Translations under genes and position numbers: made by a program
In this document: one piece after another, positions 1 to 8,693 of the stretch
Numbering within the stretch: the stretch's first letter is position 1
How the letters are laid out: each line of letters opens with the position of its first letter
Assembly (NCBI RefSeq): GCF_016495405.1
Contig: NZ_CP044522.1
Location: 3,333,638-3,397,637 of the forward strand
DNA: 64,000 nt
Origin: Cobetia sp. cqz5-12
GTDB taxonomy: Bacteria; Pseudomonadota; Gammaproteobacteria; Pseudomonadales; Halomonadaceae
Direction: 5' to 3'
The notes under the pieces: model-generated
Database searches by the model: none
What the model was told of the DNA's origin: nothing
Seen by the model: the letters and a program-made list of their open reading frames with translations, nothing else

Positions 1-254
1 ATCGCGCGACATCATGATGCGCGCCTGACGCTCAGCGACGCGACAGCACGCAGCGTGACGCAGGCTGCTGATCCTGCATCCCGCACAGACGATGCAACCC
101 GCGCAGCCGACGCAGACAAGACAGACGAGACAGGCGCGTCCTGCGGGTTATGCGTCAGTCTGCATCTAGCACCTTGTGCAGCGCCTGAGGTGAGAGTGGA
201 TGGGGACGATGAATCGGCACAGGCCGGCAAGCCTGCACCGACAGGAGGCACAGC

Positions 255-1616
255 ATGCTAGCGCGACGACCGCGAATCGGGCGGCAGCGCCCTGACAATC
301 ACAGCTCTGACAATCACGGCCCTGACAGTCACGGCCCTGTGAATCAAGGCCCGGGCAGACAGCGCGCTGGAAGACTGGTGGTCTGCCTGGGGTTGGCCAT
401 GCTTCTGAGTCCCGTCAGTCAGGCCGCAACCCAGGCGGGGGCCCGGGCGGCGTTCGATCCGCTGCTCGAAGAGCATCAATCGTTGTGGTTGCAGGGCGGC
501 CAGCCAGTCGCGGCGCCCGCGCCTGACAGCGACGCCAGCCTCGCGGCAGACCTGACGATACACGCCGCGCTGGATCTGCCCGAGATTCGCCCGCTGCTGC
601 TGCGTTACAGCCGTCAGCATCCTGAGCGCGTGCTGCACTACGTCAATCGCTCCGCCCTGGGACTTGAAGCACAGTACCTGCAGGCACCGCTGACACCGCA
701 GGCGGATCTGATGATCTCCTCGGCCATGGGGCTGCAGTACCGACTCGCCAATCAGGGTCATGCTCTGGCACTCGAGGCCCCCAACCTGAACGCCTGGCCG
801 GCCAACTCACGCTGGCGCAACGAGCTGTATGCGATGAGCTTCGAGCCGATCGTGATGGTGGCACGACGCGATGCGCTCAAGCGCCTGGCGGACCTCGACG
901 GCCTGCGCAATCCCCTCGATGTGCTGCGCAGTCATCGCGACTTCTGGCACCTGCTCGAGACGCGCCGCGAGCAGCTGCGTGGCCGCATCATCAGCTATGA
1001 CCCGCGCAGCAGCGGCTCCGGCTTTACCTATGCCGTGTCCGATGCCCGGCAATCGCCGCGCTACTGGACGCTGGTCCGCGCCATGGGACAGGCCGATGCC
1101 AGGCTGGCCAGCACCACCGGTGCCATGCTCGAGGCGCTGGCCAGCGGCGAGGTGGACATCGCCTATAACCTGGTCGGCCCCTACGCGGTGACCTTTGCCC
1201 GCGCCCATCCGGAGCTGGTGGTGATCGTGCCGGAAGACTATGTGCTGATTCAGCGCCGGCTGGCCTTCATACCCCAGCAGGCGCCTCATCCCGAGGCCGG
1301 TGAAGCCTTTCTCGACTGGTGGCTGAGTCTGGAGGGCCAGCAGGCGGTGGCCAGCGACAGTCAGCTGGGCGCGCTGCACCCCGAGGTGCGTGGCAAGGGC
1401 AGTGCCCAGCATATGCGCGAGCAGCTGGGCGATGCGCTACGCCCGATCGAGATCGGCCCTGGCCTGCTGGCGACACTCGATCGCCTCAAGCAGGCCAGCT
1501 TCCTGAGCCGCTGGGTGCTGGAATTCGAGGCACCCGCTCCCGTTGCCGGTGAGGCGAACCTGGGTCAGGGTCAGGGCCAGACCCCGTCAGCAACGCCGCC
1601 AGAATTGAACCAATGA
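255..1616 (+). CDS. ABC transporter periplasmic substrate-binding protein (COG1840/AfuA-like)
   Basis: Predicted periplasmic solute-binding protein of 453 residues. A strong ribosome binding site (aggagg, 8 nt before the ATG) supports the start at 255. The N-terminus has an unusually long hydrophilic n-region (about 40 residues, partly encoded by a 15-bp tandem repeat), then a hydrophobic core near residues 41-53 and an AxA-type cleavage region (SQAATQA). The mature part has the two-lobed binding-protein character: a segment DPRSSGSGF near residue 250 resembles the ligand-loop of iron/anion-binding AfuA-type proteins, followed by a GEVDIAYN segment. The C-terminus is a Gln/Pro-rich tail. No permease or ATPase is beside it, so the ligand is unknown; such orphan binding proteins often serve two-component sensors, but nothing in the window shows this. 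Family assignment is moderate; substrate is not assigned. Confidence 0.7.
   Translation: MLARRPRIGRQRPDNHSSDNHGPDSHGPVNQGPGRQRAGRLVVCLGLAMLLSPVSQAATQAGARAAFDPLLEEHQSLWLQGGQPVAAPAPDSDASLAADLTIHAALDLPEIRPLLLRYSRQHPERVLHYVNRSALGLEAQYLQAPLTPQADLMISSAMGLQYRLANQGHALALEAPNLNAWPANSRWRNELYAMSFEPIVMVARRDALKRLADLDGLRNPLDVLRSHRDFWHLLETRREQLRGRIISYDPRSSGSGFTYAVSDARQSPRYWTLVRAMGQADARLASTTGAMLEALASGEVDIAYNLVGPYAVTFARAHPELVVIVPEDYVLIQRRLAFIPQQAPHPEAGEAFLDWWLSLEGQQAVASDSQLGALHPEVRGKGSAQHMREQLGDALRPIEIGPGLLATLDRLKQASFLSRWVLEFEAPAPVAGEANLGQGQGQTPSATPPELNQ
292..351 (+). repeat. Four 15-bp tandem repeats inside the signal-peptide coding region
   Basis: Four consecutive 15-bp units (consensus ctgacaatcacggcc) run from 292 to 351. 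They are in frame with the binding-protein gene and encode five-residue units of the form DNHGP. The third and fourth copies are degenerate. Because the unit is a multiple of three, copy-number change would lengthen or shorten the n-region without a frameshift. Confidence 0.85.
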
Positions 1617-1709
1617 TCCGTGTCGTCAGGCCTGACTAGCACACCCTCTCTTTCACGGCTCGATCTGCAAAAGGCGCCATTACCGGGCGCGCTGGACACA
1701 GGACCGTGC

Positions 1710-1753
1710 CCATCACGCACAAGGCGCCCCAAGGGGCGCCTTGTGCGTGATGG
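1710..1753. terminator. Perfect 21-bp-arm palindrome between convergent genes
   Basis: A perfect inverted repeat with arms 1710-1730 and 1733-1753 and a 2-nt loop lies between the binding-protein gene (+) and mscK (-), which converge here. Neither side has a T-tract, so it may act as a bidirectional terminator by stem strength alone or have another role. Confidence 0.6.
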
Positions 1754-1790
1754 CATACGGCACTCAATGACATGAGCAGCGGCCTCGGCA

Positions 1791-4700
1791 TCAACGGCCA
1801 CCGGCATCTCCGCCGCCGTCACCGTCGCCGTCCTCGGCATCCGGTGCGGCCTCACGCAGCCCGGCGTCCTCACGGCCTGCCAGACCATCGGCGGGCTTGC
1901 GACGCGCGATCAGCGCGCCACCTTCCCGGTGCTCGCTGCTCTGATACTGCGTACTTTCCGCCTCGCTGCTTTCCAATGAGCCGCTGGCGGGGCGCAATGG
2001 CTCCGCCGAGGCGCTGCGCTGCTCGACGAGGCGCTCGGTGCCATCGGCGCGATGCAGCCAGACATCCATCTGCTGGAAGGCGACCTTGAGGCAGTGCTCG
2101 CGGAAGCGTGCATCGACCCAGCGATTGATCTCATCGGTGGCGTAGAGGCGATCGGTCAGGTCATTGACGTAGATGCGCAGCTCGAAACCGAAGTTGTCCT
2201 GGTTGTAGGTCAGGCAGAATACCAGTGGCTCCGGGTCCTTGAGCACCCGCTTGTTTTCCTGGGCGGCCTGCATCAACAGACGATGCGCCAGATCCAGATC
2301 GCTGCCATGGGCGACACCGAAATTGAGCACCACCCGCGTGACGTTGTCCGACAGCGACCAGTTGATCAGCTGGTCGGTAACGAACGTCTTGTTGGGGATG
2401 ATGATCTCCTTGCGATCGAAATCCGTCACCGTGGTGGCGCGAATCCGGATGCGATTGACCGTACCATGCAGGTTGCCGATGGTGATGGTGTCGCCGATGC
2501 GCACCGGGCGCTCGAACAGGATGATCAGGCCCGAGATGAAGTTGGCGAAGATCTCCTGCAGACCGAAGCCCAGCCCGACACTCAACGCCGCCACCAGCCA
2601 CTGCAGCTTGTCCCAGCTGACGCCCATGCTGCCCAAAGTCATCACGAAACCGGTGGCCATGATCACATAGGACAGCAGCGAGGTGATCGCATAGCTGGAG
2701 CCCTGCTTGAGCTCGAGCCGCGACAGGATCGAGACTTCCAGCAGGCCCGGCAGGTTGCGCGCCATCATCACCGCCACGGCGAGGGTGATCATGCCCGCGA
2801 TCAAATCCGCCAGCGAGATGGGCGTCGCCGAATCGCCCTCGACGGAAGCGGCGATTTCCCACACCACCACGCTGTCGAGATAGCTGAGCACATTGAGCAG
2901 ATCGGCCCACACCACATAGAAGATCGCCAGGAAGCTGATGACCAGAATCAGCTTCGAGAGACGCAATGACTGGGAGTTGACCTGCTCCATGTCCAGCGGC
3001 GGCTCTTCCACCACCTCGACACCGCCTTCGGCGCCCTCCTGGACCTGGGCGCGGCGACGCGCCACGGCGCGACGATACGCCAGTCGCCGCGCGGCGACTG
3101 CCAGACCACGCACCACGGTGGCTTCCACCAGAATCCAGGCTCCGAACAGGAAGATGGTGGTGATGAAGCGGCCACACAGGCGCAGCGCGGTGTACTCGTA
3201 GCCAAGGCAGATCAGCACGCCCAGCGCCACCGGCACCAGCGCCATCGCAAGACCCAGAATCAGTCGGAACAGCTTGAGGCCGAAGAAGGGGACGTGGGCC
3301 AGTATCAGCCGCGACAGACAGAAGCTCATCGCCATCAGGCCCACGAACAGAATGGCTAGCCCCAGCGGACGTTCGAGCAGATTGAGGTCAGCCTCGCTGA
3401 TGATGTTGGTGGTCAGCACCACCGGCAGCAGCGCGAAGCCCAGCCACCAGATGTGGCGGCGCAGCTCCGCTACGTAGGTGGCCGGCCACTGGAAGTGACG
3501 CTCGGCGACGCCGTCCTTGACCAGCAGCCGGCGGAAGATGGCGAAGATGCCCCACGCCAGAGAAAGCTTCAAAAGCGCCTGCCCCAGCGCCCATAGCATG
3601 ACGCCTTCACCCAGCGACAGCACGCTGCCGACCAGTGCCAGCGCCAGCGCGCCGGGTATGGCCAACAGGACGTTGAGCAGAATGGCGCGTGGCGTATGCA
3701 GCTGGGTATCCTGCTTCAGGCGCCCTATCTGGGCGTGCAGATCCGCCAGGCGCGCGCGGATGCGCGAGCGCTTCCAGGTGATGAAGATCAGCAGCAGCAA
3801 GCCCGGCAACGCCACCCACAGGTCATTGAGCTGGAAGCCCTTGGACAGCCCTGCCACCACGCCGCGCCAGACGGTGGGCTTGAGCTCTTCGGCAAGCATT
3901 TCCGGGGTGCGTGACAGCCATTCCAGATCCAGTGGCTTGCCATTGGCGACCCAGAACAGCTGCTCCTCGATGGTCTGGCGCAGACGTCCGGAGACTTCGA
4001 GCAACTGCTGCTGGTTGAGCTGCAGGTCAATGGCACGTGCCAACAGGCTGTCGTATTCCTTGTCGAGCTTGTCGACCAGCTCCTTGCGCGCCTCCAGCTG
4101 ACCGATCAATGCCTGACGCAGCTCGGCGCTGACCTGGCTGACATCGGCATTGCCGCCGGGGCGCTCCAGCGCCGCGGCCTCGCCCAGCACGTGCGAATTG
4201 AGATAGCCCGGAATATCGGCGAGCTGTTCGCGCACCTTGTTGAGCTCGAACTGCTTGAGGCGCAGGTCGGCGATCTCTTCCTTCAAGTCCTTGCGCACAT
4301 CGACCTGCGGCAGGCGGCTCTGCTGCTCGCGCAGGATACGCGCCAGCAGGACGCTGCCCTTGATGGCCTCGATCTGCTCGCTCATGGTGCGCTCGACCTG
4401 GGTGACGCGATCAAGCTGGGTGCGCACCTCCAGCCCATCGCGAATCACGGCGTTGACGCGATCGGTAATCGCCAGCAGCTGGCTGCTGAGCTCGCGGTTG
4501 CGGTTGAGTACCTGCTGGAAGATGGGATTGTCGGCCAGCGCGGCGTTCTCGCCACTGGTGGCATCGGCGATGGTCTGCTCGGACTGGTTGCGGCGCTTGT
4601 CGTTGACCAGGGTCTGGATCTGCTCCAGGTCCTGCTCCAGATTGGCGATCTGGCGGCTGTAAAGTGTCTTGCGCACCTGGGCCAGCTCACGCAGCAGAGA

Positions 4701-5342
4701 GCTTGAATTGAGCTCTGAATGGCTCAGTTCGCCACGCGTTTCGGCCAATGCCAGACGGGCCTCGATCAGATCACGACCGGTGCCGGACAGGTCGTCATCG
4801 GTGTTGCCACCCAGCTGGGTCTGCAGGCGCTGCACCTGCTGCTGAGCATCGGCCAGGGTCGAGCGCGAACGCTCCGGCAGGCTCTGGGCATTGATCAGGC
4901 GCCGGTTGGTGTCGGCCAGCTTGTCCTGCAGGTTCTGCAGCGAGTCCAGGATCGAGGTCATGCGCTTGTCCAGGGCCTCGACCGACTCGCCTTCCAGTGA
5001 CGCGATGCTGGGTGGGGTGTAATCCTGGGGCAGACGCGCCAGCTCAGCCTGTGCCTTCGCCAGCTCCGCCGGCGCCTCCTTGACCTCATTCTTGAGAGAA
5101 CTCAGGTTGCTGCTGGCCTCGGCGAGGTCGTCCAGCACCGTCAGGGTATCCTTGAGGTCCGCGATACGCTGACGCGTGTCGGCATCCGGCTTCTCGACGC
5201 TCTGCAGGTCTTCAAGCTGAGTCTGGACATCAGCACGCTTCGGGGCGTCCGCACTGGCCGTGGCCGGCACCCAGGCCAGCAGCACCATCAGCAGCAAGGC
5301 GCCTGCCAACATCATCAGTCTCAAGGACTTGTTACCTGTCAC
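1791..5342 (-). CDS. mscK: Large mechanosensitive channel, MscK/KefA type
   Basis: Inner-membrane channel that opens under membrane tension to release solutes on hypo-osmotic shock. The start is set at the GTG at 5342 because gaggaga lies 5 nt upstream; in-frame GTG codons 8 and 7 codons further upstream lack such a site. The product is about 1183 residues, close to E. coli MscK (1120). Order: signal peptide (hydrophobic core about 9-25, ATASADA cleavage), a long periplasmic coiled-coil region (about 30-490) rich in Gln/Leu/Glu, a multi-helix membrane domain (about 500-800), then the MscS core. The MscS core has the pore-helix region GLGFGLQEIFANF, followed by the cytoplasmic beta domain (IGDTITIGNLHGTV) and a soluble vestibule. 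The C-terminus is Ser/Glu/Arg-rich. Divergent from pldA. Identification is strong; the choice between MscK and other long MscS paralogues is less certain. Confidence 0.88.
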   Translation of the reverse strand: MTGNKSLRLMMLAGALLLMVLLAWVPATASADAPKRADVQTQLEDLQSVEKPDADTRQRIADLKDTLTVLDDLAEASSNLSSLKNEVKEAPAELAKAQAELARLPQDYTPPSIASLEGESVEALDKRMTSILDSLQNLQDKLADTNRRLINAQSLPERSRSTLADAQQQVQRLQTQLGGNTDDDLSGTGRDLIEARLALAETRGELSHSELNSSSLLRELAQVRKTLYSRQIANLEQDLEQIQTLVNDKRRNQSEQTIADATSGENAALADNPIFQQVLNRNRELSSQLLAITDRVNAVIRDGLEVRTQLDRVTQVERTMSEQIEAIKGSVLLARILREQQSRLPQVDVRKDLKEEIADLRLKQFELNKVREQLADIPGYLNSHVLGEAAALERPGGNADVSQVSAELRQALIGQLEARKELVDKLDKEYDSLLARAIDLQLNQQQLLEVSGRLRQTIEEQLFWVANGKPLDLEWLSRTPEMLAEELKPTVWRGVVAGLSKGFQLNDLWVALPGLLLLIFITWKRSRIRARLADLHAQIGRLKQDTQLHTPRAILLNVLLAIPGALALALVGSVLSLGEGVMLWALGQALLKLSLAWGIFAIFRRLLVKDGVAERHFQWPATYVAELRRHIWWLGFALLPVVLTTNIISEADLNLLERPLGLAILFVGLMAMSFCLSRLILAHVPFFGLKLFRLILGLAMALVPVALGVLICLGYEYTALRLCGRFITTIFLFGAWILVEATVVRGLAVAARRLAYRRAVARRRAQVQEGAEGGVEVVEEPPLDMEQVNSQSLRLSKLILVISFLAIFYVVWADLLNVLSYLDSVVVWEIAASVEGDSATPISLADLIAGMITLAVAVMMARNLPGLLEVSILSRLELKQGSSYAITSLLSYVIMATGFVMTLGSMGVSWDKLQWLVAALSVGLGFGLQEIFANFISGLIILFERPVRIGDTITIGNLHGTVNRIRIRATTVTDFDRKEIIIPNKTFVTDQLINWSLSDNVTRVVLNFGVAHGSDLDLAHRLLMQAAQENKRVLKDPEPLVFCLTYNQDNFGFELRIYVNDLTDRLYATDEINRWVDARFREHCLKVAFQQMDVWLHRADGTERLVEQRSASAEPLRPASGSLESSEAESTQYQSSEHREGGALIARRKPADGLAGREDAGLREAAPDAEDGDGDGGGDAGGR

Positions 5343-5766
5343 AGCTGTCTCCTCAATGGTCACCACCGCGCTTTTTCATCGGCTCCACTGCCCCGCCTGG
5401 CCGCCGTCAGCCATGCAGGATGACATCGTGACAGGTCGCAAACGCGGGCAAGGGCCGCATTGTCGACTGGCGCTGCATCCCACGCAATCCTTGTCGGCAA
5501 ACGTCTGCCAGCGGCGCCCAGCATAGGATGAGAGGGAGAATGAACGAGAGAGCGAAGTGAAGAATGAAGCAAAGAATGACAGGATGGAAAAGCGGTGCTT
5601 TCAGGCCAGCGTGAGCGGCATGCATCGTCGCATCGAGGCGACGCACCTGTCGGAATCTTCGTGCTGGAACCGGACACTGCGCCGCCAGTAGAATGGCAGA
5701 CATGTCATGAACATTGCTCCATAATGCCCTGCTCCCCCGCCGCGGTGTAACCGACAGGATACTTCC
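5343..5766. other. Divergent intergenic region mscK/pldA
   Basis: About 420 bp between the divergent starts of mscK and pldA, so it should hold both promoters. A purine-rich stretch at 5526-5585 stands out (gagaggg, gaatgaa and gaagaat-type words). No convincing small gene, RNA or operator was seen. Confidence 0.5.
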
Positions 5767-6981
5767 ATGCCCCTCCGCCTTGCCTCCATCGGATTCCGGT
5801 CCGTCCCTGCACGCCTCTCGGGAGTGCTGGCCACAGTACTGCTGGGTGCTGCCGCACCTGCAGCAGCCGACGTGCCCTACACCATGGATACCGAGGGACG
5901 CGTAGTACTGGTCAACGGCAAGCGCTTCGCTCCCGAAGCACTGGGCATGACTGCCGCCCAGGCCCGTGCGGGTGCCATGAGCCAGACCGAGTGGCGCGAA
6001 CTGGCAGCTTCTGCGCCGGACACGGCGCAGGACGTCGAGAGTGACCCGCGTACCGAGCAGGTATTCCTCTCCAACCGGGACGATGCGGATTACGACCGCT
6101 ACTCGGCGGAAGCGGCCGAGACCGAGCGGGCACAAGGCCAGAGCGCTGACGCGCCCCTCGATGAAAGCCTGGCTCAGCAGCGTGCCAAGGAGCGTGTCGT
6201 TCTTGAGGACGATGCCGAGAAGAATCCGCTGGCCATCACCGCCTACAAGCGCAATTACCTGCTGCCCTGGGCCTACAACACCAACCCGGATGCCAATGGC
6301 TTTGCCGAAGTCACCCGGGAAGGCGAGGTGGACAAGACCGAGGTGAAATATCAGCTCAGCCTCAAGGTCGAGCTGATGGATGACATCTTCGGTGACAATG
6401 GCGACGTGTTCTTCGCCTATACCCAGCGCAGCTGGTGGCAGGCCTACAACTCCGATGCCTCGGCGCCGTTCCGCGAGACCAATTACGAGCCGGAAGCCTT
6501 CCTGCAGTTCGACAATCGTTATGAGCTGTTCGGCTGGACCAATACCCGCAACCGCATCGGTTTCGCGCATCAGTCCAATGGCCGTTCCGACCCCTTGTCG
6601 CGCAGCTGGAACCGCGTCTACGCCGACATGATGTTCCAGAACGGCGACTGGGCCATCGCGGTCACGCCGCACTGGCGCGTGCCGGAGGAGTCCGACGAAG
6701 ACGACAACCCGGACCTCTACAACTACATCGGCTACGGCGACATCACGGTCGGCTATACCGCGGATCAGCACGAATTCACCTGGATGGTGCGTGGCAACCC
6801 CTCCAAGGGCAATTACGGCAACCAGCTCGACTACTCCTTCCCGCTGTTCGGCAAGGTACGTGGCTACGTGCAGTACTACCACGGCTACGGTGAGAGCCTG
6901 ATCGACTACGACCACAGCGTGAATCGCTTTGGCCTGGGCTTCTCGATCAATACCTTCTTCGCCGGCTCGCCAGAGACCTGA
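5767..6981 (+). CDS. pldA: Outer membrane phospholipase A (OMPLA)
   Basis: Calcium-dependent outer-membrane phospholipase that hydrolyses acyl esters of phospholipids misplaced in the outer leaflet. The 404-residue product has a Sec signal (hydrophobic stretch to about residue 34, AAPAAADV). A long acidic linker follows (about 35-155), then the 12-strand barrel. The catalytic triad is visible with family spacing: His268 and Ser270 in FAHQSNGR and Asn282 in SRSWNR, which matches His142/Ser144/Asn156 of the E. coli enzyme. The barrel motifs YLLPWAYN and TQRSWWQAYN are also typical. The acidic N-terminal extension is longer than in E. coli (289-residue precursor), which fits a halophile. Divergent from mscK and apparently monocistronic. 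Confidence 0.95.
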   Translation: MPLRLASIGFRSVPARLSGVLATVLLGAAAPAAADVPYTMDTEGRVVLVNGKRFAPEALGMTAAQARAGAMSQTEWRELAASAPDTAQDVESDPRTEQVFLSNRDDADYDRYSAEAAETERAQGQSADAPLDESLAQQRAKERVVLEDDAEKNPLAITAYKRNYLLPWAYNTNPDANGFAEVTREGEVDKTEVKYQLSLKVELMDDIFGDNGDVFFAYTQRSWWQAYNSDASAPFRETNYEPEAFLQFDNRYELFGWTNTRNRIGFAHQSNGRSDPLSRSWNRVYADMMFQNGDWAIAVTPHWRVPEESDEDDNPDLYNYIGYGDITVGYTADQHEFTWMVRGNPSKGNYGNQLDYSFPLFGKVRGYVQYYHGYGESLIDYDHSVNRFGLGFSINTFFAGSPET

Positions 6982-7013
6982 TCAAAGAGACCTGATCAAA
7001 GAGACCTGATCCA
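6972..7013 (+). repeat. Three 14-bp tandem repeats across the pldA stop codon
   Basis: The unit agagacctgatcaa occurs at 6972-6985 and 6986-6999, and with one change at 7000-7013. The pldA TGA (6979-6981) lies in the first copy. A fourth degenerate half-copy (ctgatcaaagag) follows near 7019-7030. Confidence 0.85.
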
Positions 7014-7454
7014 GAAGTTCTGATCAAAGAGTGCTGACGCAAGCACTCGCATGACCCTCCCGCAACGGGCAGCCCAGGCTGCCCGTCTTGCCATCTGCCC
7101 CGCCCGTAGGCGCCGCCCATGTGGACCACCGCTCATGTGGACCGCCCATATGAATCCAATGGCACGCCCATGATCCAGATCATGTCTCCCGCATATGACA
7201 TGGCGATATCGTGCTCTGTGCGTATCTTGCCCTTGTGTTTGTCGCGTTCGACCCCCACGACTTGTGCATGACCACGCAAGACGCGTCATGACGACGTGCT
7301 GACGATGCTTGCAGGAAGTCTCGCGCAAGCGGATTCAGGTCATGCCCTGCCGCCTGCGGCGCCCCAGGGAAGAGAGAGTTCGAGAGTCAAGCGCAGACAA
7401 CACCGCGCTCACCATTCGCGAAATCTGATTCGACATACGGGAAGGAGTTACACC
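6982..7454. other. Intergenic region pldA to yqjD-like operon
   Basis: About 470 bp without a supported gene. It holds the end of the 14-bp repeat array and a 10-bp-arm hairpin (7065-7086). It also has two near-copies of catgtggacc at about 7120-7145 and an FNR-like palindrome (catgat-ccag-atcatg, 7169-7184). The operon promoter should lie in its right half. Confidence 0.5.
7065..7086 (+). terminator. Hairpin terminator after pldA
   Basis: Perfect 10-bp arms 7065-7074 and 7077-7086 (acgggcagcc and its complement) with a 2-nt loop. The following bases are only weakly T-rich (cttgcc), so termination is plausible but not strong. Confidence 0.55.
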
Positions 7455-7793
7455 ATGGCTATGCAAAAGATCGGCGATCACACCACTTCCGCGACCGGTG
7501 CCAACACCGACCAGCTGAAGGAAGATCTGCGCCATCTGTCCCAGACCGTCGAGGAACTGCTGCACGCCTCGGCTGAAGATTCCCGCGAGAGCATGAAGGA
7601 AGCCCGCGCCCGCGCCCAGACTCGCCTGGAAGCTACCCGCGCCCGCCTCAGTGCACAGGGCGATCGTCTCGCCGCTGGCGCGCGCGAATCCGTGGACTGC
7701 GCTGATCGCTACGTGCACGACAACCCGTGGACCAGTGTCGGTATCGGCGCGGCCGCCGGTGTCGTCGTCGGCATGCTGCTTGGCCGTCGCTGA
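7455..7793 (+). CDS. yqjD: DUF883 family membrane-anchored protein (ElaB/YqjD-like)
   Basis: Small tail-anchored inner-membrane protein of 112 residues. The start ATG at 7455 has aagga 9 nt upstream. Residues 18-85 are predicted amphipathic helix rich in Glu, Arg and Ala (EELLHASAEDSRESMKEA). The C-terminus is a glycine-rich membrane segment (GIGAAAGVVVGMLLG) ending in two arginines, the classic DUF883 layout. In E. coli, YqjD and its paralogue ElaB bind ribosomes at the membrane in stationary phase; this is known for the family, not shown here. The stop overlaps the next start (TGATG), so translation is probably coupled with the yqjE-like gene. Confidence 0.85.
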   Translation: MAMQKIGDHTTSATGANTDQLKEDLRHLSQTVEELLHASAEDSRESMKEARARAQTRLEATRARLSAQGDRLAAGARESVDCADRYVHDNPWTSVGIGAAAGVVVGMLLGRR

Positions 7794-8215
7794 TGCAGGA
7801 GCAAGGGCCGGTTGAACGCGTACTTGGCGCCATCCGACGTCTGACTGCGAGCCTGGTCGAGAGTGGCGAGACGCGCTTGCGTCTCGCCGTGCTGGAGCTC
7901 GAGGAAGAACGCGAACGGCTGTTCGTGATGCTGCTGCTGTCGGGTATCGCCCTGATGCTGATCTGCTTCGGCATCGGCCTGGCGATACTGCTGGTGGTCG
8001 TGGCCTTCTGGGATACCCATCGCCTGCTGGCCATCGCTCTGAGCGGCGGGGTCCTGCTGGCATTGGGGGGATTGATCGCCTGGCGCGTCAAGGTGATCGC
8101 TTCCCAGCGCAGTCTGCTGCGCTCCACGCTCAGCAACCTGAGCCGTGACAGCGACAGCCTCAAGGATGTGCGTGCTGACGCACTGGAGCGCCAGCGCCAA
8201 CGCGAAAACCATTGA
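7793..8215 (+). CDS. yqjE: YqjE-like phage-holin-family membrane protein
   Basis: A 140-residue inner-membrane protein of the YqjE / holin superfamily III type. It starts at the ATG overlapping the stop of the preceding gene by one base. Residues 1-42 are amphipathic (RLAVLELEEERERL). Two adjacent hydrophobic helices span about 43-65 and 72-95, followed by a basic/acidic tail ending QRQRENH. It is the second gene of a three-gene operon with the same order as E. coli yqjDEK. The holin label is by homology only; no lysis role is implied in this chromosomal setting. Confidence 0.85.
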   Translation: MQEQGPVERVLGAIRRLTASLVESGETRLRLAVLELEEERERLFVMLLLSGIALMLICFGIGLAILLVVVAFWDTHRLLAIALSGGVLLALGGLIAWRVKVIASQRSLLRSTLSNLSRDSDSLKDVRADALERQRQRENH

Positions 8216-8249
8216 TGCCCCGCTTGCCAGTGCCTGCCAAGGAGGCGAG

Positions 8250-8600
8250 ATGAGTTCTTCCAGACAATCCCTCGCGCGACGCGAGCCGGCGCTACCTCCC
8301 GTACAGGGCAACGGACGTCGGTCAGCCCATCCGCGTGACGCCAAACGTGCGGAACTCGAAGCACGCATCAGTCAGCAGCGCCTCGATGTCAGCCATGCGA
8401 TGCGCGAACTCAAGGAGGCCACCGCCCCCATCGACCGCGGCTGGGCCAAGGTCCAGCAATACCGCGGCCCGTTGGTGCTGGTGGGCGGTCTGATCGCGGC
8501 GCGGGGCGGTTTCCGGCCAAAGAAGGGCCTGAGCCTGCTCAAGCGCGGCCTGATGGGCTGGGTGATGATTCGCCGACTGAGAATATTGTTCGACAAGTAA
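8250..8600 (+). CDS. yqjK: YqjK-like protein
   Basis: A 116-residue protein. The ATG at 8250 is preceded by ggaggcgag, which decides the start; it lies 34 nt after yqjE. The N-terminal half is basic and helical (RAELEARISQQRLDVSHAMRELKEA). The C-terminal half carries a moderately hydrophobic segment (GPLVLVGGLIAARGG) followed by a basic tail (RPKKGLSLLKRGL). Length, composition and position as third gene after yqjD-yqjE fit the YqjK family; its biochemical role is not known. The operon ends in a strong terminator 17 nt downstream. Confidence 0.75.
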   Translation: MSSSRQSLARREPALPPVQGNGRRSAHPRDAKRAELEARISQQRLDVSHAMRELKEATAPIDRGWAKVQQYRGPLVLVGGLIAARGGFRPKKGLSLLKRGLMGWVMIRRLRILFDK

Positions 8601-8616
8601 TCACGATACATACCGA

Positions 8617-8656
8617 AAGCCCCGCCACCTGGCACTCAGGTGGCGGGGCTTTTTTC
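8617..8656 (+). terminator. Strong intrinsic terminator of the yqjDEK-like operon
   Basis: Perfect 15-bp GC-rich arms 8617-8631 and 8637-8651 with a 5-nt loop, followed by a run of T. It lies between this operon and the convergent MFS gene. Confidence 0.92.
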
Positions 8657-8693
8657 GTCATTGCGACGTGCAGCTCCGTGAATCCTACCGCGA

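Noticed and set aside
1..254. Possible small genes at the left edge on both strands
   Set aside because: The frames are composed of short cagac/gacg-rich words with no family character; the interval is more likely the leader of the substrate-binding protein gene.
5407..6915. Open frame of 502 codons opposite pldA
   Set aside because: pldA has the full catalytic triad and signal peptide; the opposite frame has Val/Gly/Ala-rich reverse-frame composition.
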